DNA of 64,000 nt, from the NCBI GenBank assembly GCA_965117015.1, contig OZ220747.1:124001-188000 (forward strand). The letters are read 5' to 3'. Positions 1 to 6,150 of the stretch are shown here, one piece after another; the first letter of the stretch is position 1; each line of letters opens with the position of its first letter. The position numbers were made by a program, and so were the translations under genes. The notes beneath the pieces are model-generated. The model was not told where the DNA came from. It was given only the letters and a program-made list of their open reading frames with translations, and made no database searches. This DNA is from Aldehydirespirator sp965117015 (GTDB taxonomy: Bacteria > Actinomycetota > Acidimicrobiia > Acidimicrobiales > Aldehydirespiratoraceae).

Positions 1-38
1 TCACTCCAGCTCCGCTCTGTGCATCACACCTATGTCCA

Positions 39-605
39 TCACTCCAGTTCTCCTATGTGAACTCCGTCGGACTGCACGTCCACCATCTCGTCGCGGCTGG
101 TCGGGAGGTTCTTGCCCACGTAGTCGGGACGGATGGGCAGCTCCCGGTGGCCGCGGTCCACCATCACCGCCAGCTGCACCGCGCTGGGCCGACCCCAGGT
201 GTGCAGGGCGTCGAGGGCAGCCCGCACGGTGCGACCGGTGAACAGGACGTCATCGACCAGCACCACGGTCTGCTGGTCGAGGTTGATCGGAATGTGAGTC
301 TCAGCCTGGGGCAGTACGGGTCGCAGGCCGATGTCGTCGCGGTGCAGGGCCACATCGAGGGTGCCGACCGGCACCGCGGAGCCCTCGATCTCGCTCAGGG
401 TGGCCGCGATGCTGCGGGCGATGGGAACACCGCCGGTCTGGAGCCCGATGACGACCAGGCTCTCGGTTCCGTGGTTGCGCTCGATCACCTCGTGGGTCAT
501 CCGGCGGATGGCGCGGTCCACGTCGTCGGCGTTCATAACCTGGCTGCGTGACCGGAACGTGCCGCTGGCGTGGGGCACCGTGAAGCGGCGTTCTCTGTCA
601 GCCAT
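39..605 (-). CDS. pyrR: Bifunctional pyr operon regulator / uracil phosphoribosyltransferase PyrR
   Basis: 188 aa, normal PyrR length. The PRPP-binding signature VVLVDDVLFTGRT lies near residues 113-125, and the RSQVMNADDVDRAIRRM start of the PRTase fold follows a roughly 20-residue extension. PyrR makes UMP from uracil and PRPP and, when loaded with UMP, binds pyr mRNA to shut down pyrimidine synthesis. The ATG at 605 has a GGGGAGG ribosome site at 611-617, and a PyrR-binding hairpin lies just upstream (621-638), so autogenous translational control is likely. Other pyr genes would be expected beyond the left edge, downstream of this gene. Identification is secure. Confidence 0.95.
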   Translation of the reverse strand: MADRERRFTVPHASGTFRSRSQVMNADDVDRAIRRMTHEVIERNHGTESLVVIGLQTGGVPIARSIAATLSEIEGSAVPVGTLDVALHRDDIGLRPVLPQAETHIPINLDQQTVVLVDDVLFTGRTVRAALDALHTWGRPSAVQLAVMVDRGHRELPIRPDYVGKNLPTSRDEMVDVQSDGVHIGELE

Positions 606-620
606 GTTGTCCTCCCCGTT

Positions 621-638
621 CGGGCCTCACGGGACCCG
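621..638 (-). promoter_or_regulatory. PyrR-binding RNA hairpin overlapping the pyrR leader
   Basis: On the minus strand the leader reads CGGGTCCCGTGAGGCCCG: a CGGG/CCCG stem enclosing UCCnGnGAGG, which matches the known PyrR binding-loop consensus (UCCnGnGAGGY). It ends three bases before the Shine-Dalgarno sequence (611-617) of pyrR. No terminator/antiterminator pair was seen, so the arrangement resembles the translational-repression type described for mycobacterial pyr operons rather than the Bacillus attenuation type. Confidence 0.75.
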
Positions 639-808
639 TTTCACGGTCGGACGGCGACGGTATCACCGGCTCCGGTGATCCGCGCGCATGCCGCGAACGT
701 GCTCTGTGACGTGTGGTTTTGTCGCAACACCGGTGCGATCAGGGCGCGTCGGCGAGGTCGCCCGTCAACGGACGCGGTCGGCTAAGCCTGTTGATGTATC
801 GTCACGCC

Positions 809-1633
809 ATGCTCCCCCCGATGCGCTCGCTCAGGGCGCTTCTCCTGGCGGCGCTCGTGCCCCTGCTGGCCGCGTGCAGCGGAGCGGACACGGTGACCGG
901 AGGGGACACGGTGACCGGAGCGGACACGGTGACCCAGACGGAAACGGTCATCGGAGCTGACGCGGTGACGATCGCCACCGTCGGCTCATACCATCCCTTC
1001 GACTTCATCAACGACGAGGGCGAGTTGGACGGCCTCGAGCCCGAGCTGGGCGACGAACTGTGCCGGCGCGCCGGTCTCGAGTGCGAGTGGGTCGTCAACG
1101 AGTGGGCGGACATGATCCCCGATCTCGTGGCCGGAGAGTTCGACGCGATCTTTTCGGGCATGAGCATCACGGCCAAGCGAGAGGAGTTGATCGACTTCAC
1201 CGAGGCGTACTACCCGCCGACCCCCTCGGTGTATGTGGCCAAAGCCGGCGCCGGCGACGAAGCCGTCGAGGGCACCATCGGCGCGGCGCCGAACACCATC
1301 TACTCGGACTACTTCGCCGAGTTGGATAGGCCTGTCGTGCTGCTCGACGGGGACTCAACCAGCCTGAACACCATCAATGCGGTGCTGGCCGGCACGGTGG
1401 ACGCCGTCCTCGTGGACCACGGCTACGCCGTCGAGTCGCTTGCGGAGCATGAGGGCCGGCTGGAGATCGTCGGCCCATCAGTGTTGCTGGACAGGGGCCT
1501 CGGCATCGGCGTCCGCAAGGGCAGCGAGCTGAAACCCAAGCTCGACGAGGCCCTGGCGTCGATGAAGGCCGACGGCAGCGTGAACACCCTCATCCTCAAG
1601 TGGGTGGGCCCCGACGCATCAACGTTCGAGTAG
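809..1633 (+). CDS. Family 3 extracellular solute-binding lipoprotein (amino-acid ABC type)
   Basis: 274 aa from the ATG at 809. That start gives a clean lipoprotein signal (positively charged N-terminus, hydrophobic core, lipobox LLAAC with the lipidated Cys at residue 23). A repeated GADTVT linker follows, then an SBP_bac_3 domain: a GELDGLEPELGDELCRRAG segment and the family hallmark FSGMSITAKREELIDFTEAY. Proteins of this family bind polar amino acids or related small molecules outside the membrane and feed an ABC importer. No permease or ATPase is adjacent, so the ligand and partner are unknown. Upstream in-frame ATG codons (713, 794) would place residues before the signal peptide and are less likely. 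It is divergent from pyrR. Confidence 0.82.
   Translation: MLPPMRSLRALLLAALVPLLAACSGADTVTGGDTVTGADTVTQTETVIGADAVTIATVGSYHPFDFINDEGELDGLEPELGDELCRRAGLECEWVVNEWADMIPDLVAGEFDAIFSGMSITAKREELIDFTEAYYPPTPSVYVAKAGAGDEAVEGTIGAAPNTIYSDYFAELDRPVVLLDGDSTSLNTINAVLAGTVDAVLVDHGYAVESLAEHEGRLEIVGPSVLLDRGLGIGVRKGSELKPKLDEALASMKADGSVNTLILKWVGPDASTFE
881..970 (+). repeat. Five tandem 18-bp units in a lipoprotein linker
   Basis: Five consecutive 18-bp units, the first and third identical (GGAGCGGACACGGTGACC), the second with one change and the last two more diverged. They encode GADTVT-type hexapeptides right after the lipidated cysteine. This looks like slippage-prone expansion of a flexible tether rather than a regulatory array. 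Confidence 0.85.
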
Positions 1634-1665
1634 CCAAGGCTGCCAGGCGACGGCAAGGAACCTCT

Positions 1666-2085
1666 CTAGCGAATTACTTCGACATTGAGTCCTTCGGCCT
1701 GCAGAGCTTCCTCTAGGCGCGGCGACGGTGCCGACAGGAACACGTCTGCTCCAAGATGAGCGGCAGCCGCGAGGGCCTCACTGCTGAGCGCGTTGAGACG
1801 ATGACGGCGTCGATGGCGGGCGATCAGGGGGCCCAGGGTCCTGAGGCTGACTAGGCCGATCTCATCGGGCAGCTCCAGCAGCCTGCTGATCGCTTGGTCG
1901 CGGAGGTCCGCGGGATGGCCGGCGAAGGGTTGCGACAGCGCTCCTGTTCGCTCGGACGCTCCCAACACAGCCTGACACAGCCTCACATACCAGTAGCCAG
2001 TGGTGAAGATCGCTTCGTCGGGCCGCGGCGGTAGGCCGCCCCGAAGAAGCTCGCTGAGGAGCTGGTCGTCGACGATCTGTGTCAC
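1666..2085 (-). CDS. PIN-like toxin of an AbrB-paired toxin-antitoxin module
   Basis: 139 aa, GTG start at 2085 that overlaps the stop of the antitoxin gene as GTGA, implying translational coupling. The N-terminus (IVDDQLLSELLRG) resembles the first acidic strand of PIN nucleases. The C-terminal part (LAAAAHLGADVFLSAPSPRL) resembles the closing PIN motif, although the usual aspartate there appears to be replaced (LSAPS rather than LTaD), so catalytic competence is uncertain. PIN toxins (VapC type) cleave RNA and are neutralised by the upstream-encoded partner. The assignment depends on the context and the two motifs; a non-toxic PIN-like protein is possible. Confidence 0.55.
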   Translation of the reverse strand: MTQIVDDQLLSELLRGGLPPRPDEAIFTTGYWYVRLCQAVLGASERTGALSQPFAGHPADLRDQAISRLLELPDEIGLVSLRTLGPLIARHRRRHRLNALSSEALAAAAHLGADVFLSAPSPRLEEALQAEGLNVEVIR

Positions 2086-2324
2086 TCGGTAGCCAAGTCG
2101 GGGTCCTCGAACCCCGTGCGGGCCAGTTCCCAGTCCTCGTCAGCGACAGACTCGAGCAGCTCGCGGCGCAGGCTCTCCACCCGACCCGCGACGAGGATCA
2201 CGGAGTCGCCCAGGTCGAGGTAGGCGATGTCACCCCCGTCTTGAAGGCCCCAACGGCGACGGGCAGCCGCTGGCAGACTCATCTGCCCCCGCGACGACAC
2301 CCTGAGATCACCCGTGCTTGACAT
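2082..2324 (-). CDS. AbrB/MazE-type (SpoVT-AbrB) antitoxin
   Basis: 80 aa. Residues 7-45 carry the swapped-hairpin AbrB pattern (RVSSRGQMSLPAAARRRWGL then DGGDIAYLDLGDSVILV), used for DNA binding. The acidic C-terminus (DEDWELARTGFEDPDLATE) is typical of an antitoxin tail that occupies the toxin active site. It is the first gene of the pair, and its stop overlaps the GTG of the PIN-like gene. A 10-bp inverted repeat 10 bp upstream of its start (2334-2364) is a likely self-regulatory operator. Confidence 0.75.
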   Translation of the reverse strand: MSSTGDLRVSSRGQMSLPAAARRRWGLQDGGDIAYLDLGDSVILVAGRVESLRRELLESVADEDWELARTGFEDPDLATE

Positions 2325-2333
2325 GCCACCAGC

Positions 2334-2364
2334 TTACAATGCATCAACATTAATTGCTTTGTAA
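2334..2364. promoter_or_regulatory. Inverted repeat upstream of the antitoxin, candidate autoregulatory operator
   Basis: Arms TTACAATGCA (2334-2343) and TGCTTTGTAA (2355-2364) are reverse complements at 9 of 10 positions, with an 11-bp AT-rich spacer. The element sits 10 bp before the antitoxin ATG. AbrB-type antitoxins commonly bind such AT-rich dyads at their own promoters. It also spans the stop codon of the small upstream reading frame, so a transcript end is an alternative. Confidence 0.55.
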
Positions 2365-2496
2365 GAGCTGGGGCTGGAAGCCGACCGTGTCGAGGGCTTC
2401 CCGGATTTGCGCTCGCCGATTCTCATCGGGTACCTCGGCGTCCGCTAGCAATCGAGTTGCAAGACCTCGCGTTCTGGGCCGGATGGCCTGCATCAT
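2350..2496 (-). CDS. Possible 48-aa leaderless small protein upstream of the TA pair
   Basis: A 48-codon frame beginning with two ATG codons (2496 and 2493) and ending in TAA inside the inverted repeat at 2334-2364. A perfect TATAAT lies at 2503-2508 on the same strand, six bases before the first ATG, which is the spacing expected if the A of ATG is the transcription start. The composition (LATRLLADAEVPDENRRAQ) is protein-like, and the antitoxin gene starts 25 bp downstream on the same strand. I recognise no family. It could be a third member of the TA operon or chance. Confidence 0.35.
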   Translation of the reverse strand: MMQAIRPRTRGLATRLLADAEVPDENRRAQIREALDTVGFQPQLLQSN

Positions 2497-2502
2497 ATCA
2501 TG

Positions 2503-2508
2503 ATTATA
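2503..2508 (-). promoter_or_regulatory. -10 element TATAAT facing the small frame / TA operon
   Basis: Minus-strand TATAAT in a short AT-rich island. The first ATG of the 48-aa frame is six bases downstream, consistent with a leaderless mRNA. No convincing -35 hexamer is seen 16-19 bp upstream, so an activator or alternative sigma factor would be needed. Confidence 0.4.
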
Positions 2509-2517
2509 CTTTAAAAT

Positions 2518-2529
2518 GCCTTTAAAGGC
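2518..2529. promoter_or_regulatory. 12-bp perfect palindrome between divergent promoters
   Basis: GCCTTTAAAGGC is a perfect palindrome placed immediately before the plus-strand -35 hexamer (2530) and about 10 bp upstream of the minus-strand -10. That is a natural place for a repressor or activator dimer acting on both directions. Confidence 0.45.
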
Positions 2530-2559
2530 TTGACAGATGTCATACCGGTGTGAGATACT
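2530..2559 (+). promoter_or_regulatory. Promoter of the DUF222-HNH gene (leaderless)
   Basis: TTGACA at 2530-2535, an 18-bp spacer and GATACT at 2554-2559. The ATG of the HNH gene (2566) begins six bases after the -10 and has no Shine-Dalgarno, so the transcript probably starts at the initiation codon, a pattern common in actinobacteria. Confidence 0.6.
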
Positions 2560-2565
2560 GTCTTC

Positions 2566-3894
2566 ATGCTGATCGAAGCCACCCGCCGGGGCCACACCGC
2601 TGCCAAGGAGATGCTGGCGCTGGTGAACGAGGGGTCGGCTTCGTGCGCGGAGATGCGCGAGATGCTGGAGGAGTCCAAGGGCACCGTCGCCATGATTCTG
2701 GCCGCCCAGACTTCGGCTGCGGCCAGCATCGCGGCGCGCGAGCGCCACGGTGACGGTGGAACGGAGGTACTCGCCGGCGCGGCGGGGATGTCGCGCCAGG
2801 AGGCCCGCAGCCAGGTCAAGACGGCAAAGGTGATCGAGACTGTGCCCGCAGTCCGCGACGCGGTGGAATCGGGGCGGGTGTCGCAGGCCAACGCCCGGCG
2901 GCTCGCCGAGGCGGTGGAGAAGACCAGCGCCACCGACGTGGCATCCGACGATGAGCTACTGGCCAAGGCCGAGTCGATGCGCCCCGAGCAGTTCGTGCGC
3001 GAGGCCCGTCGCTGGACGGCGGACCACCAAGCGGACGGCGGCGCCTCCGACTACCGAAGGATGCGGGCAAGGCGCTGCGTGCGGATGTGGGACGGCGACG
3101 ACGGCATGGTGTATCTGCGGGGCGAGTTCGACCCGGTCACCGGCAAGCGCATCGCCAACCGGCTGCGGGCCGAAGCAGGCCAACTCCACGACTCCGACAA
3201 GGAGGCCGCCAAAGACGGCGCTGAGCGGCGCACCTTCGACCAGTGCATGGCCGACGCCCTCGACAACCTCACCAACACCACCAGCGCGCTCCAACGCAAC
3301 GGCAAGCCCCTCGCCGACATCTGTGTGGTCGCCCACGTCGACGACGACACCGGCGAACTCGTGGCCGAGCTCCCCGACGGAGCGCGGCTACCGGCCGCTG
3401 TGCTCGAACAGCTCTCCTGCAACGCCAAGCTCACCGGCGTCGTCTATGACCGCACAGGCAAGCCCATCTGGCGCACCCAGTCCCGCCGCACCGTCACCGA
3501 ATCCCAGTGGCAGCTGCTCATCGCCAAATGGGGCGGCTGCTTCCACTGCGGTGCCAACCCCGCCATCTGCCAGGGCCACCACATCGAACCGGCCTCGCGG
3601 GGCGGTCCAACCAAGCTGGACAACCTCGTCCCGGCCTGCTGGATCTGCCACCACCGGATCCACCACGACGGCTGGCAAATCCACAAGCGCCCCGACGGCA
3701 ACCACACCCTGCACCCACCCGACCGGATCCACCACGGACCAGCGCGCGCACCCGACCGACCACCGCCGCTGTCCAGGCCCGACAACCAGCACGGCCTAGA
3801 CCCCTCGGCACTTCCGCGAGGCCCCGACCGGTCGCAAGCTCGACCACGCTCCCCCACCGGGGGGCAACCCGAGCCGCTCTTCGCTCTGGCCTGA
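2566..3894 (+). CDS. DUF222 / HNH endonuclease family protein (13E12-type)
   Basis: 442 aa. Residues about 1-280 form the alpha-helical DUF222 region (GAAGMSRQEARSQVKTAKV and RGEFDPVTGKRIANRL segments). Residues about 325-372 form an HNH nuclease with CFHCG, CQGHHIEPASRGG, LDNLVPACWICHHRIHH: two zinc-binding CxxC knuckles plus the HH catalytic pair and the asparagine. The C-terminus is a Pro/Arg-rich tail. This family is abundant and multi-copy in actinobacteria (the mycobacterial 13E12 repeat family); its biological role is not settled. It appears to be expressed from its own leaderless promoter and looks intact. Confidence 0.88.
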   Translation: MLIEATRRGHTAAKEMLALVNEGSASCAEMREMLEESKGTVAMILAAQTSAAASIAARERHGDGGTEVLAGAAGMSRQEARSQVKTAKVIETVPAVRDAVESGRVSQANARRLAEAVEKTSATDVASDDELLAKAESMRPEQFVREARRWTADHQADGGASDYRRMRARRCVRMWDGDDGMVYLRGEFDPVTGKRIANRLRAEAGQLHDSDKEAAKDGAERRTFDQCMADALDNLTNTTSALQRNGKPLADICVVAHVDDDTGELVAELPDGARLPAAVLEQLSCNAKLTGVVYDRTGKPIWRTQSRRTVTESQWQLLIAKWGGCFHCGANPAICQGHHIEPASRGGPTKLDNLVPACWICHHRIHHDGWQIHKRPDGNHTLHPPDRIHHGPARAPDRPPPLSRPDNQHGLDPSALPRGPDRSQARPRSPTGGQPEPLFALA

Positions 3895-3948
3895 GACACC
3901 ACGCGGCCCGCGGGACCGGCGCCGTAGCGGTCGGCTATACAGACGCCC

Positions 3949-4488
3949 ATGACGCCACCGCCACCCAGCCAAGACACACCTCCCGATCCCGGCCTGGCCG
4001 AGGCCGTGGCCTATGTCGAGTTGCAGCGGCTGGAGAGCCGGTATGCCGATGTCGTGACCCGGCGGGCGTGGGGCGAGTTGGGCGACATCGTGCGGGACGA
4101 CTGCCCGATCGTGGTCGACCTGCGCCACACCAAGTTCGAGCTCACCGGCCCGACCGAGTACGGCGAGTTCATAGACGGGGCAATCCAGCGCTTCTCAGTC
4201 TTCGAGTTCGTGCTGCTCAACATGGTGTTCGAGATCGACGCCCAACGCGGGGTGGCCGCGGCCCGGGTGTACATGCAGGAGATCCGCCAGAACGTCTCGG
4301 ACGGGCGCCGCACCGACGCCTACGGCGTGTACCACGACCGCCTCGAACGCAGCGACGACGGCCGCTGGCGGTTCGCCCGGCGGCACTATCGCAGCTTCGC
4401 CCGTACTGCGGAGCCCCGCGTCGACACCGACTACGACGTCTTCGACCTGCCGGTGATCCCGCTGGAGGAGATCCTGGGAGGCGACTAG
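3949..4488 (+). CDS. SnoaL/NTF2-like fold protein
   Basis: 179 aa. The N-terminal helix pair (AYVELQRLESRYADVVTRRA) followed by a curved sheet with YMQEIRQN, YGVYHDRLER and GRWRFARRHYRSF is typical of SnoaL-like ketosteroid-isomerase-fold proteins (usually 130-180 aa). Members include isomerases, dehydratases and ring-hydroxylation beta subunits; nothing here fixes the reaction. The gene follows the HNH gene by 54 bp and its stop overlaps that of the convergent acetyltransferase. Confidence 0.7.
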   Translation: MTPPPPSQDTPPDPGLAEAVAYVELQRLESRYADVVTRRAWGELGDIVRDDCPIVVDLRHTKFELTGPTEYGEFIDGAIQRFSVFEFVLLNMVFEIDAQRGVAAARVYMQEIRQNVSDGRRTDAYGVYHDRLERSDDGRWRFARRHYRSFARTAEPRVDTDYDVFDLPVIPLEEILGGD

Positions 4489-5066
4489 CACCCCTCGGTC
4501 CGGGTGCGAGCGAACACGAGCACCTGCGGGCCGTCGGGCTCGCCGGACGGCTGCCGGGGCGCTTGCACTCTCTGGAGGCCGGCCCGGCGGGCCACCGCCA
4601 CCGACGCAGGGTTGTCGGCGGCGATCTCGGCCATCACCGCCTCCAGCGGCCCCTCCGACAGTGCCCAGTCGACCACTAGACGGACGGCCTCGCCGGCTCT
4701 GCCCTGACCCCGCCACTCCTCGGCGATCCACCAGCCGACCAGCGCGGCCCGCCGCACCGGATCGAGCCGGCTCAGCCCGACCTCGCCGATCACGGTCCCC
4801 GACGGCGGATCGGTGACAGCCAGATCCACTGAGCGCCCATCGGCCCAGGCCCGCTCGCGCTGGGAGATCCAATTCGCGGCTGAAGCCTCGTCCGCGGGCT
4901 CGGGCACGCTCAGCCGGTCCCCGATCACCGGGTCACGCCATGCTGCTACCAGTGCCGGAGCGTCGGCGACGCGCCATGGCCGCAGCCGCGTCGTGGGGCC
5001 GGTGAGGTCGGGCACGGGCAGGACCATCGGGGCGGCTGCGCCCCCTGACGCCGCACCGGCAGTCAT
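4485..5066 (-). CDS. GNAT-family N-acetyltransferase (RimJ/RimL-like)
   Basis: 193 aa from the ATG at 5066, which overlaps the nusB stop as ATGA; an internal ATG at 5027 is an alternative. Residues carry the GNAT acetyl-CoA pattern: TTRLRPWRVADAPALVAAW at the start, VGWWIAEEWRGQGRAGEAV as motif A (R/Q-x-x-G-x-G/A) and NPASVAVARRAGLQRV as motif B. RimL-type members acetylate protein N-termini or small molecules. It is the last gene of the nusB end of the operon and converges with the SnoaL-like gene. Confidence 0.8.
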   Translation of the reverse strand: MTAGAASGGAAAPMVLPVPDLTGPTTRLRPWRVADAPALVAAWRDPVIGDRLSVPEPADEASAANWISQRERAWADGRSVDLAVTDPPSGTVIGEVGLSRLDPVRRAALVGWWIAEEWRGQGRAGEAVRLVVDWALSEGPLEAVMAEIAADNPASVAVARRAGLQRVQAPRQPSGEPDGPQVLVFARTRTEGC

Positions 5067-5497
5067 GCCGGCGAGTCGGATCCCCGCACTTCGTCGGCCA
5101 CGGCTCGCAGCACGCCGTTGAGGAAGCGAGGAGACTCGGCGCTGCAATACTGCGTGGCCAGGGCCACCGCCTCGGACAGCACGACGCCGGTCGGCACATC
5201 GTCCCGGCGGATCAGCTCCCAGGCCGCGATCCGGGCCAGCGTCCGGTCGACCACCGCGAGTCGCTCGAGGCGCCAGCCGACCAGGTGCCGCCGCAACAGA
5301 TCGTCCACGCTCTCGCGGTCGGCGTCCACCCCAAGGGCCAGTTCCATGGCGTACTCGGACGGCGGCACCGCCCGACGGGCCAACGCCTCGAAGGCGGAAC
5401 CGCCGGCGATCTCGGCCTCGTAGAGCACCGCGAGAGCGTCCTCGCGAGCCTCCCGGCGGGTTCCGAAGCCGGGCACGGACGTACCGGATCCCGGCAC
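5063..5497 (-). CDS. nusB: Transcription antitermination factor NusB
   Basis: 144 aa, all-helical NusB fold: GTRREAREDALAVLYEAEI at the N-terminus, DRTLARIAAWELIRRDDVPTG and VLSEAVALATQYCSAES in the middle, then RFLNGVLRAVADEV at the C-terminus. NusB binds boxA RNA with NusE (ribosomal protein S10) and supports antitermination of rRNA operons. It is downstream of efp with a 12-bp gap, the order usual in actinobacteria, and its stop overlaps the acetyltransferase start. Confidence 0.93.
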   Translation of the reverse strand: MPGSGTSVPGFGTRREAREDALAVLYEAEIAGGSAFEALARRAVPPSEYAMELALGVDADRESVDDLLRRHLVGWRLERLAVVDRTLARIAAWELIRRDDVPTGVVLSEAVALATQYCSAESPRFLNGVLRAVADEVRGSDSPA

Positions 5498-5509
5498 TGC
5501 GAGTCCCGC

Positions 5510-6073
5510 CTACGCCCGGGCGATGTAGGTGCCGGAGCGGGTGTCCACCTTCACCCGCTCCCCCGGCGACACGAACAGCGGCACCTGCACCACCAGGCCC
5601 GTCTCCAGCGTGGCCGCCTTGGTGGCGCCCGACACCCGGTCGCCCTGTATGCCCGGCTCGGTCTCAGCGATGGCCAGCTCCACCGCCGCGGGCAGGTCGG
5701 TCCCGACTATCTCGGCACCGTGCATCAGCATCACCGCCACCGAGCCCTCCACCAGGAACCGGGCGGCTTCACCCAACACCTCGGGCGGCACGGTGATCTG
5801 GTCATAGGACTCGTTGTCCATGAAGACGAGGTTGTCGCCCTCCCGGTACAGCAACTGCATCTCGCGCTTGTCGATGGTGGCCCGCTCCACCTTCTCGCCG
5901 GCCCGGAAAGTGCGGTCGACCACCGCCCCGGTGCGCGCGTTCTTGAGGGTGGTGCGCACGAATGCATGGCCCTTGCCCGGTTTGACGTGCTGGAACTCCA
6001 CGACGCTGAACAGGTTCCCGTCGAGGTCGAGGGTCATGCCGTTCTTCAGGTCGTTGGTCGTTATGGTTGGCAA
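5510..6073 (-). CDS. efp: Translation elongation factor P
   Basis: 187 aa when started at the TTG at 6073. This gives the canonical PTITTNDLKNGM start, the usual 185-190 aa length and an AGAGGAAG ribosome site about 9 bases upstream; longer ATG-initiated frames add an unrelated arginine-rich leader. EF-P enters the ribosomal E site and relieves stalling at polyproline. The tip of the first domain carries KPGKGHAF with K34 at the position that contacts the peptidyl transferase centre; two further OB domains end with GERVKVDTRSGTYI. The use of TTG here is visible in the sequence. Confidence 0.95.
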   Translation of the reverse strand: MPTITTNDLKNGMTLDLDGNLFSVVEFQHVKPGKGHAFVRTTLKNARTGAVVDRTFRAGEKVERATIDKREMQLLYREGDNLVFMDNESYDQITVPPEVLGEAARFLVEGSVAVMLMHGAEIVGTDLPAAVELAIAETEPGIQGDRVSGATKAATLETGLVVQVPLFVSPGERVKVDTRSGTYIARA

Positions 6074-6150
6074 GGGGTCTTCCTCTTTCTTGGTGATGGT
6101 TGGTCGGTGACGGTCCGGGACTCGCGAGATGCGCCGTTCGATGCGTCGTT

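Noticed and set aside
1..39. Twelve-codon frame starting at the pyrR stop
   Set aside because: Too short to be called a gene; better described as a duplicated gene end.
3507..4679. 390-codon plus-strand frame overlapping the HNH and SnoaL-like genes
   Set aside because: Arg/Pro/Ala-rich out-of-frame reading across two genes with clear domains.
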